Part shown: piece by piece, positions 8,457 through 14,488 of the stretch
Numbering within the stretch: position 1 is the stretch's first letter
Layout: every line of letters starts with the position of its first letter
Assembly: GCA_937876375.1 (NCBI GenBank)
Contig: CALEHY010000027.1
Location: 124,001 to 188,000, forward strand
Reading direction: 5' to 3'
DNA from: an uncultured Clostridia bacterium
Lineage (GTDB): Bacteria > Bacillota > Clostridia > Oscillospirales > Acutalibacteraceae
Length of the DNA stretch: 64,000 nucleotides
Made by a program: the position numbers and the translations under genes
The notes under the pieces: generated by a model
Database searches by the model: none
The model's input: only the letters and a program-made list of their open reading frames with translations
Told to the model about the DNA's origin: nothing

Positions 8457-8490
8457 CTTGCACAAAAGGGGAATAATTGCTTTGTGCAAG
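8457..8490. promoter_or_regulatory. Inverted repeat overlapping the TetR start region
   Basis: Perfect 10-bp arms CTTGCACAAA (8457-8466) and TTTGTGCAAG (8481-8490) separated by 14 bases, spanning the 5' end of the TetR gene. It may be an autoregulatory site or a leader hairpin; it differs in sequence from the two operators at 8635-8675. Confidence 0.45.
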
Positions 8491-8591
8491 TGGTACAAAA
8501 CTCCTTTGGTGAGCATTAATTCACTGTGTACATATTAACATTAATTGTGCAATATTGCAATAAAAATGAACAAAATTTTTTGACTTTTGAA

Positions 8592-8619
8592 TTGACAAAT
8601 CGGTAAAATGTGATATACT
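8592..8619 (+). promoter_or_regulatory. Promoter for the aminotransferase-aldolase operon
   Basis: TTGACA (8592-8597), a 16-base spacer and TATACT (8614-8619). The predicted start near 8626 lies just before the first palindromic operator. Confidence 0.65.
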
Positions 8620-8634
8620 TAAAGTGTAAATTCA

Positions 8635-8675
8635 GTGAGTGACCGCTCACATGATAAAAGTGAGCAGCTGCTCAC
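8635..8675. promoter_or_regulatory. Two tandem palindromic operators, likely for the divergent TetR protein
   Basis: GTGAGTGACCGCTCAC (8635-8650) and the perfect 16-bp palindrome GTGAGCAGCTGCTCAC (8660-8675) share GTGAG/CTCAC ends and have centres 25 bases apart. They sit between the promoter and the ribosome site of the aminotransferase gene, a classic position for repression. Assignment to the adjacent TetR regulator is inference from position and site type. Confidence 0.7.
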
Positions 8676-8703
8676 GACAATATAGAAAGGGAGGAATTTA
8701 CCT

Positions 8704-10188
8704 ATGGATACAAGATTCGCTATTACAGAGTATCCTAACGCTGCTGCTATTACAGCTCAGCTTGATGCACTCATCAAAAAACCTATTTATTCAATCAACC
8801 GTGCTGCTCTTAAGGAGTACGAAGAAGAATACTTCGAGAAGAAGTGTGCTAAGTCAAAGGAAATGATTTCTGAGGCTAAGTCAGTTATTCCTGGTGGTGT
8901 TCAGCACAACCTTGCATTTAACTACCCATTCCCAATCGTTATGACAAAGGCAAAGGGCAACAAGCTATATGATATCGATGGCAACGAGTACTTCGATTTC
9001 CTACAGGCTGGTGGTCCAACAATTATCGGTTCTAACGATGACGTTGTTAAGGAGAAGGTTAAGGAGCTTCTTGATGACTGTGGTCCATCAACAGGTCTTT
9101 TCCACCCTTATGAGTATAAGCTTGCAAAGAAGATTAGCGAGTGCGTACCATCAGTAGAAATGTTCCGTATGCTTGGTTCAGGTACAGAGGCTTGTATGTG
9201 TGCTGTTCGTGTTGCACGTCTTGCTACTGGCCATAAGAACATTATCAAGATGGGTGGTGCTTACCACGGCTGGTCTGATCAGCTTGCTTGGGGTATGCGT
9301 GTTCCTGGTACTCTAAACCTACAGTCACACGGTGTACCTATGTTCGTATTTAAGCACACTCAGGAGTTCTTCCCTAACGATCTTAAGGATCTTGAGAAGA
9401 AGCTTATCCTCAACAAGTTCCGTGGCGGTACAGCTGCTGTATTCATTGAGCCATGTGGTCCAGAGTCAGCAACTCGTCCAGTAGATAAGGATTTCCCTAA
9501 GGGCGTTCAGGCACTTTGCCGTAAGTACGGTGCTCTCCTCGTTTGTGATGAGGTTGTATGTGGTTTCCGTATTGGTCTAGCTGGTGCTCAGGGTTACTAT
9601 GGTATCGATCCTGATATCACAATCTTTGGTAAGATTATCGCTGGTGGTTATCCTGGTGCAGGTGGTATCGGTGGCCACAAGGAAGTTATGAAGTATCTTG
9701 GTGCTGGTCTTGATAAGGCAGAGGGCAAGAAGATTCATAAGGCTATGTGTGGTGGTACAATGGCTGCTACACCTATCTCTTGCGTAGCTGGTTACACAGT
9801 AATCGAAGAAATCGAGAAGAGAAATGCTTGCCAGGTTGCTGGTCAGATGGCTGACAGACTTGTTAAGGGTATCAATGAGTCAATCAAGAAGTATGATCTT
9901 CCATTCGTATGCTACAATGTTGGTTCTATCTGCCAGCTTCACACAGTAGCTACAATGCACTTCAGAATTAACTGGAAGACTCCTTGGACTATTCCATCAG
10001 TACTTAAGGAGACAGGTATCCGTCAGACAGAGATGCAGTACATGGGCGCTGCTTACATGGCAGAGGGTCTTGTTACACTTGCTGGTTCTCGTCTATACAC
10101 ATCTTCAGCTTACACAGAGGAAGATATCGACGAGTGCATCCGTCGTTTTGACAAGGTACTTTCAAAGTGCGAGAAGATTGATTATTAA
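8704..10188 (+). CDS. Class III aminotransferase, glutamate-1-semialdehyde aminomutase-like
   Basis: The 494-residue PLP enzyme has the class III aminotransferase pattern: LGSGTEACMCAVRVAR for phosphate binding, GAYHGWSDQ, the Asp-containing LLVCDEVVCGFR, and the Schiff-base lysine in ITIFGKIIAGGYPG (Lys310). It resembles HemL-type aminomutases but is longer than the ~430 residues of HemL and has no other tetrapyrrole gene nearby, so heme synthesis is unlikely. It is the first gene of a TetR-controlled operon with a tandem class II aldolase and divergent from a sugar kinase. It probably transfers an amino group onto, or within, a small aldehyde or keto acid of a carbohydrate-derived pathway. 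The start has an AAGGGAGGAA site. Confidence 0.8.
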   Translation: MDTRFAITEYPNAAAITAQLDALIKKPIYSINRAALKEYEEEYFEKKCAKSKEMISEAKSVIPGGVQHNLAFNYPFPIVMTKAKGNKLYDIDGNEYFDFLQAGGPTIIGSNDDVVKEKVKELLDDCGPSTGLFHPYEYKLAKKISECVPSVEMFRMLGSGTEACMCAVRVARLATGHKNIIKMGGAYHGWSDQLAWGMRVPGTLNLQSHGVPMFVFKHTQEFFPNDLKDLEKKLILNKFRGGTAAVFIEPCGPESATRPVDKDFPKGVQALCRKYGALLVCDEVVCGFRIGLAGAQGYYGIDPDITIFGKIIAGGYPGAGGIGGHKEVMKYLGAGLDKAEGKKIHKAMCGGTMAATPISCVAGYTVIEEIEKRNACQVAGQMADRLVKGINESIKKYDLPFVCYNVGSICQLHTVATMHFRINWKTPWTIPSVLKETGIRQTEMQYMGAAYMAEGLVTLAGSRLYTSSAYTEEDIDECIRRFDKVLSKCEKIDY

Positions 10189-10206
10189 TCAATATTAACG
10201 ACTAAT

Positions 10207-10235
10207 AAGGAGTGGGTTTTTGCTCACTCCTTTTA
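10207..10235 (+). terminator. Hairpin between aminotransferase and aldolase genes (possible attenuator)
   Basis: AAGGAGTG / CACTCCTT arms with a ~10-base loop followed by TTTT. It lies inside the operon and may lower expression of the downstream aldolase gene. Confidence 0.5.
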
Positions 10236-10258
10236 ATCCATTATAAAGGAGAAAAACT

Positions 10259-11476
10259 ATGGCTTACGAAATTGAAGAAGCTAAAAGAATAGTTGTAGAA
10301 GCAGGTAAGAAGCTAGTTGAGTCTGGTCTTATTGCTCGTACATGGGGTAATGTTTCTGCTCGTATCAGCGATACACAGTTCGTTATCACTCCATCAGGTA
10401 GAGCATATGAGGATTTGACACCAGAGGAGATTGTTGTAGTTAATATCGAGGACTGCTCACACGAGGGTGACATTAAGCCATCATCAGAGAAGGGCGTTCA
10501 TGCTGCTGCTTATCGTCATCATCCAACTGTTGATTTTGTTATCCATACACACCAGAGAAATGCTACTATCGTATCTATCACTGGTATGGAGATTAGAAAT
10601 GTATATGACGAGTTCAAGGGTATCCTTGGCGACGTAGTACCTTGTGGTGCTTACGCTATGTCTACTACAAACTCACTTCGCAAGAAGGTTGAGAGATGCA
10701 TCGAGATGAACCCAAGCGCTAGAGCTATTATGATGATGCACCACGGTGCACTCGTTATGGGTGACAATTACGATCACGCTTTCGCTCTTGCAGAGGCTCT
10801 TGAGGATTGCTGTGGCAAGGTTATCAAGGATAATTACATCCGTCATTCTTGGGATAAGACATATTCTGATGACAACCGTAGAGCTTACTTCCTAAAGAAG
10901 AATGATGCTGGCGATATGCCAACAGAGATTTGTGATCTTGGTTCATCAGTTAGAAATGGCAACACATTTACTCTTACTGTTGCTGGTGAGACTGTTGACG
11001 TTGATATCGAGACTGGTCTTGGTATCAATGGTATCGCTCCAAAGGTTGCAAAGCTACACAAGGCTATCTACGAGGCAGAGGATGTTACAATGATTAAGCA
11101 TCTTGCTACTCCAGATATCGTTGCTGTATCTGCATCTGGCGATGATATGATTCCTATGATTGATGATTTTGCACAGATTGTTGGTCTAGACGTTAAGAAC
11201 TGTCCTTGGATCGATGGCGACACTGATGATTGTGCTAAAGAGGTTGGCAAGGCTATCGAGGATAGAAATGCCGTTCTTATCCAGGGCAATGGTGCTCTCG
11301 TTACTGGTAACACTGATGGCGATATGAACGCACTTGAAATCATTATGGATAAGGGCGCTGCTGCTGTTATCGATTGTGATATTTTCAATCGTCCTCACTA
11401 TGTTCCAAAGGCAGAGTGCTTCCTAATGAGAACTGTATATCTTATGAAGTATTCAAAGAAGATTGACGAAAAATAA
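10259..11476 (+). CDS. Tandem class II aldolase/adducin-domain protein
   Basis: The 405-residue product carries two class II aldolase-like domains. The N-terminal one (residues 1-200) is complete, with WGNVSARI, TPSGRAYEDLTPE, the zinc histidines in VIHTHQRN (His96, His98) and MMHHGALVMG (His162). The C-terminal half repeats the fold (GINGIAPKVAKLHKAIYE, VAVSASGDDMIPM, LIQGNGALVTG, ALEIIMDKGAAAV) but lacks the HxH and HHG zinc ligands, so it is probably structural or regulatory. Single-domain family members are ~210-230 residues. It likely cleaves a phosphorylated sugar or sugar acid to DHAP or pyruvate plus an aldehyde. It follows the aminotransferase gene by 70 bases behind AAAGGAG. Confidence 0.8.
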   Translation: MAYEIEEAKRIVVEAGKKLVESGLIARTWGNVSARISDTQFVITPSGRAYEDLTPEEIVVVNIEDCSHEGDIKPSSEKGVHAAAYRHHPTVDFVIHTHQRNATIVSITGMEIRNVYDEFKGILGDVVPCGAYAMSTTNSLRKKVERCIEMNPSARAIMMMHHGALVMGDNYDHAFALAEALEDCCGKVIKDNYIRHSWDKTYSDDNRRAYFLKKNDAGDMPTEICDLGSSVRNGNTFTLTVAGETVDVDIETGLGINGIAPKVAKLHKAIYEAEDVTMIKHLATPDIVAVSASGDDMIPMIDDFAQIVGLDVKNCPWIDGDTDDCAKEVGKAIEDRNAVLIQGNGALVTGNTDGDMNALEIIMDKGAAAVIDCDIFNRPHYVPKAECFLMRTVYLMKYSKKIDEK

Positions 11477-11492
11477 TTCGTGTTCTAAATTT

Positions 11493-11520
11493 AAAGGCGA
11501 CCATTGGTCGCCTTTTTTTC
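11493..11520 (+). terminator. Terminator of the aminotransferase-aldolase operon
   Basis: Perfect 10-bp stem AAAGGCGACC / GGTCGCCTTT with an ATT loop and a T-run. Confidence 0.9.
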
Positions 11521-11571
11521 TTGACAAAATATGTGTTTGTTTTATAATTAAATCATTAGGAGGTATGGATT

Positions 11572-12687
11572 ATGCCAAAAGTTGAAGAAAAGAAAAAGGG
11601 TAAAAAAGGAATGAAAGTACTTACTATCATTATTGCAATCATTCTATGTATCGCAATTATTGCCACGGTATTCATTTCTATAGTTACAAAGCCTAGAAAT
11701 GAGAATGACGAAAAGGTCGTATATGTTGGTGGTATGGTTACTAGTGATAACATTGACTACCAGTTTGATAGTGCAAAGGGCATCAAGAACAATCCAGTGA
11801 TGAAGATTATGGAGATGGTGTGGTATTTCTGTGATGGTGGAGATAAGAAGAAGCATTCTGTTCAAACACCACCAGAGAATGTTACCGAAATTGCGGATAT
11901 TCCATATCTTGATGATGAAAATGTGTATCATCAGCTTGACGTTATGTATCCTAGTGATGCAAAGCCTACTGACAAGCTACCAGTAATTATCGATATTCAC
12001 GGTGGTGGCTGGATGTATGCCAACAAGGACTTGAATGATTATTACTGTATGGCACTCGCTGATAGGGGATATGTTGTGTTCAATATCAGCTATCGACTTG
12101 TACCAGACGTTACTGTTAATGAGCAAATCCAGGACTGTGCATATGCGTTAAAGTGGATTAGTGATAATATGGGTGATTACCCTTGTGATAAGGATAATAT
12201 TATGCTTACTGGTGATTCTGCTGGTGGTCAGCTCTCTGCTTATTCTGCTGTGCTTATGCAGAGTGCAGAGTTAAGAGGACTGTTCGATACAGTCGACCCT
12301 AATATGCAGCTTTCATCACTACTTTTGACTTCTCCTGTTGCATTTATGAATGATGGTGGAGCCTTTAGTATTTACACAAAGCTTCTATGGGGCAAGGATT
12401 ATAAGGAAAAGGCAACATATGAGTATATGGACCTTGACAAAATCATCGACTATGCACCTAATATGCCACCTACATATTTGATTACTAGTAGTGGCGACAG
12501 CCTAGCACATGACCAAACAGTTAGAGCATATGAGCTACTTAAGGAAAAGGGCGTTAAGTGTGAGCTTGCAGACTATGACAAGGATGCATTTGGCGTTAAC
12601 GAGCCACATGTTTTCAGCGTGCTTAACCCATTTGACGATGCTGGAAAAACAACTATTGATAATGCGTTGGCATTTTTTAATGACTAA
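11572..12687 (+). CDS. Membrane-anchored alpha/beta-hydrolase (HSL-type esterase)
   Basis: The 371-residue product has a basic N-terminus and one membrane segment (VLTIIIAIILCIAIIATVF), placing the enzyme outside the membrane. The alpha/beta-hydrolase domain has the oxyanion motif DIHGGGWMYA, nucleophile Ser216 in GDSAGGQ, Asp309 in SSGDSLAHD and His346 in NEPHVFS, giving a complete Ser-Asp-His triad of hormone-sensitive-lipase type carboxylesterases. The substrate is unknown; deacetylation of cell-wall or dietary glycans is plausible given its location and the LCP gene that overlaps it by one base (TAATG). It starts behind TTAGGAGG. Confidence 0.85.
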   Translation: MPKVEEKKKGKKGMKVLTIIIAIILCIAIIATVFISIVTKPRNENDEKVVYVGGMVTSDNIDYQFDSAKGIKNNPVMKIMEMVWYFCDGGDKKKHSVQTPPENVTEIADIPYLDDENVYHQLDVMYPSDAKPTDKLPVIIDIHGGGWMYANKDLNDYYCMALADRGYVVFNISYRLVPDVTVNEQIQDCAYALKWISDNMGDYPCDKDNIMLTGDSAGGQLSAYSAVLMQSAELRGLFDTVDPNMQLSSLLLTSPVAFMNDGGAFSIYTKLLWGKDYKEKATYEYMDLDKIIDYAPNMPPTYLITSSGDSLAHDQTVRAYELLKEKGVKCELADYDKDAFGVNEPHVFSVLNPFDDAGKTTIDNALAFFND

Positions 12688-13739
12688 TGAAAAAGAAAAG
12701 TAAGATAGAAAGAAAAAAAGCAACCCAAAAGCGAAATAGAATAATAAAACGAGTTTTGCTTGCTATCTTGGTGATATTGCTTGTTGTGGCTATCACATTT
12801 GCTTCATTGTTTTTTTATTATCGCAATGAGGGCAAGAATAGCATCAAGCCAAATCTTGCTGATAATACAGAATATCACGAGCAAATAGAGTATAATGGAC
12901 ACCTCTATCAGTATAACGAGGACGTTGTATCATTCGCATTTATTGGTGTTGACCAAAGGGATATGGAAGAGGCATCAAAGGCTGATTTTGTCGGTGCTAA
13001 CGATACTAATATCGTTGTTGCGATAAATACTGTGTCTGGCACAGCAGCAATGATTGCTATACCTCGTGAGACAGTTGTCGATATCGATATATTCCAAAAT
13101 GGCGAGTATCTCGGTATAGAAAAGGAAAGACTTGCACTGGCATATTCCTATGGCGATGGCAAGGAAAAGAGCTGTCAGAACACGGTTGACGCTATTAGTC
13201 GAATTATGCAGAGTGTTCCTATTGAGAAATACTATGCCTTGGATTTGGACGGAATCGCTCCTATCAATGATTCTATTGGTGGTGTAATCGTAAAATCAAG
13301 TGTCGATATTCCACAGCATGACATTGAGGCTGGCAAGGTTGTCACCCTAAAGGGCGATATGGCAGAGAGCTATGTTCGTACTCGTTCGATGACTGATATT
13401 AATGGTAGTATCGACCGTGTAGGACGCCAAGTGCAGTATCTAGAGTCGTTTGCTAGCCAGACTATACCAGCGACTATTATTAATTTCTCTACTGTTGCTG
13501 ATTTGTATAATACTGGTGCACAGTATAGCCAGACTAATATGACACTTAGCGAGGTTACATACCTAGCGTCTCTCCTTCGTAGCAAGGGCACTAATCATTT
13601 TGACACCATCACTCTTGAGGGAGAGATGAATGTTGAGCAAGACTCTGCTGGTGAGGGCTATATGCATGCTCTGTTCACTCCAGATGAGGACTTTTTGATG
13701 CAGACAATCCTCGACACATTCTATTTGAGAATTAAATAA
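12687..13739 (+). CDS. LytR-Cps2A-Psr (LCP) family protein
   Basis: The 350-residue product has a very basic N-terminus, a membrane helix (VLLAILVILLVVAITFASLF) and an extracellular LCP domain: SFAFIGVDQRD, NDTNIVVAINTVSG, AMIAIPRETVVDID and the arginine-rich YVRTRSM...IDRVGRQ. LCP proteins transfer lipid-linked glycopolymers such as teichoic acid or capsule to peptidoglycan. It has no ribosome site of its own and is translationally coupled to the upstream esterase through a TAATG overlap, so the two enzymes probably act together on cell-envelope polymers. A terminator-like hairpin follows at once. Confidence 0.85.
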   Translation: MKKKSKIERKKATQKRNRIIKRVLLAILVILLVVAITFASLFFYYRNEGKNSIKPNLADNTEYHEQIEYNGHLYQYNEDVVSFAFIGVDQRDMEEASKADFVGANDTNIVVAINTVSGTAAMIAIPRETVVDIDIFQNGEYLGIEKERLALAYSYGDGKEKSCQNTVDAISRIMQSVPIEKYYALDLDGIAPINDSIGGVIVKSSVDIPQHDIEAGKVVTLKGDMAESYVRTRSMTDINGSIDRVGRQVQYLESFASQTIPATIINFSTVADLYNTGAQYSQTNMTLSEVTYLASLLRSKGTNHFDTITLEGEMNVEQDSAGEGYMHALFTPDEDFLMQTILDTFYLRIK

Positions 13740-13746
13740 AAAGAAA

Positions 13747-13767
13747 AAGGAGCATGAATTGCTCCTT
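13747..13767 (+). terminator. Hairpin after the LCP gene
   Basis: AAGGAGCA / TGCTCCTT stem with a 5-base loop; the T-tract is weak, so termination may be partial. Confidence 0.55.
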
Positions 13768-13791
13768 GAAATATACTTTTATAAAGTATGT

Positions 13792-13835
13792 AACCCATTA
13801 TGACACTTTTAAATCGAAAGGTGTCATAATGGGTT
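13792..13835. repeat. Cassette-associated hairpin repeat, copy 1
   Basis: Long stem AACCCATTATGACACTTT (13792-13809) paired with 13817-13835, with one bulged G. The flanks TATACTTTTATAAAGTATGT and CGGTATAATACTAAAATAT recur around the second copy (19877-19917). The stem sequence differs between copies, yet pairing is kept. It lies immediately 3' of the minus-strand pyrophosphatase-like gene. Confidence 0.75.
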
Positions 13836-13890
13836 TTGTTTTTCGGTATAATACTAAAATATCATGACAAGGTGATTGCAACAGATTTTT

Positions 13891-13973
13891 GTAGGGGAGA
13901 CCTGTGGTCTCCCGTTGTATCTACCAACAATGTCATAATAGAAACGAAACGGGCGACCACAGGTCGCCCCTAC
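13891..13973. repeat. Nested palindromic repeat (MITE- or REP-like)
   Basis: Two 26-base arms, 13891-13916 and 13948-13973, are inverted copies differing at two positions. Each arm is itself a hairpin: GGGAGACC-TGT-GGTCTCCC and GGGCGACC-ACA-GGTCGCCC. The two differences are an A-T to C-G swap that preserves the inner pairing. No coding content. Confidence 0.75.
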
Positions 13974-13992
13974 TAAAAATGTTGTGAAAACT

Positions 13993-14316
13993 TTACATTA
14001 TTATTTCTATTTCAAAATACTGTTCTTGGAATTTTGTTTTTTCTATGATTTCTTCTTTGGTAGTAGTATATTCGTTTGGTACAACTACCCATTTTTCTTC
14101 AACATCATTATGCCTATGTATGATTGCAACTATTTTGCCTGTAAATTCCTTAACGGGATAATTAACGCCTAAAATATATGCATCTTGCTCCTCTCCATCA
14201 GGTGCAATAATCCCTTCTATATACCCGTAGTTTACAGAATAATATATATTTTTATGTTTTGGATGATAACTACCAAGCGGTCTATCAACTAATACTTTGA
14301 CGATTTTTCCAAGCAT
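13993..14316 (-). CDS. Small inorganic-pyrophosphatase-like protein
   Basis: The 107-residue product resembles the catalytic core of soluble family I pyrophosphatases: VDRPLGSYHPKH, VNYGYIEGIIAPDGEEQDAY (compare the classic NYGY and D-x-D-P-x-D motifs) and VKEFTGKIVAIIHRHNDVEE. It is shorter than true family I enzymes (~170 residues), and the acidic cluster is DGEEQD rather than DGDPLD, so the metal site is altered and hydrolysis of pyrophosphate is not assured. It has a strong AAAGGAG site. The gene is flanked by repeats that also flank a lipoprotein gene at 19986-20462, suggesting movement as a cassette. Confidence 0.7.
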   Translation of the reverse strand: MLGKIVKVLVDRPLGSYHPKHKNIYYSVNYGYIEGIIAPDGEEQDAYILGVNYPVKEFTGKIVAIIHRHNDVEEKWVVVPNEYTTTKEEIIEKTKFQEQYFEIEIIM

Positions 14317-14350
14317 TATTTTATCTCCTTTAATAATGATTTTTTCTAAA

Positions 14351-14410
14351 CAAATTATACATTCATATCATTACATTTTCAATATTAATCTTGTCGCGAT
14401 ACCAAAATGT
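14351..14410. repeat. Cassette 5'-side repeat, copy 1
   Basis: About 60 bases, with core TTTTCAATATTAATCTTGTC followed by GCGATACCAAAATG, recur at 20498-20556 with TTTTCAATGCCAATCTTGTC then GCAATGCCAAAATG. Both copies lie just upstream of a minus-strand gene. The inner CTTGTCGCGATA (14390-14401) is inverted relative to TATCATGACAAG at 13860-13871. Confidence 0.65.
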
Positions 14411-14434
14411 CTGCCAAGGTGCATTAAACACAAA

Positions 14435-14466
14435 ATCCGATACCCTCTTTATGAAGGGTATCGGAT
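14435..14466. terminator. Terminator-like hairpin after the alpha-mannosidase gene
   Basis: Perfect 12-bp stem ATCCGATACCCT / AGGGTATCGGAT with an 8-base loop and T-runs on the plus side; A-rich on the left so it can serve the minus-strand gene ending at 14489. Confidence 0.7.
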
Positions 14467-14488
14467 GGATGCTTTTTTAATTTAATGT

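Noticed and set aside
8464..8520. Possible 15-codon leader ORF (TTG start behind AAAGGAG) before the TetR gene
   Set aside because: Spacing to the TTG is long and the peptide has no recognisable feature; noise is more likely.
13792..13835. Integron attC site
   Set aside because: The position after the gene and the hairpin fit, but the required GTTRRRY/RYYYAAC end boxes are not visible and no integrase is present, so the weaker term cassette-like is used.
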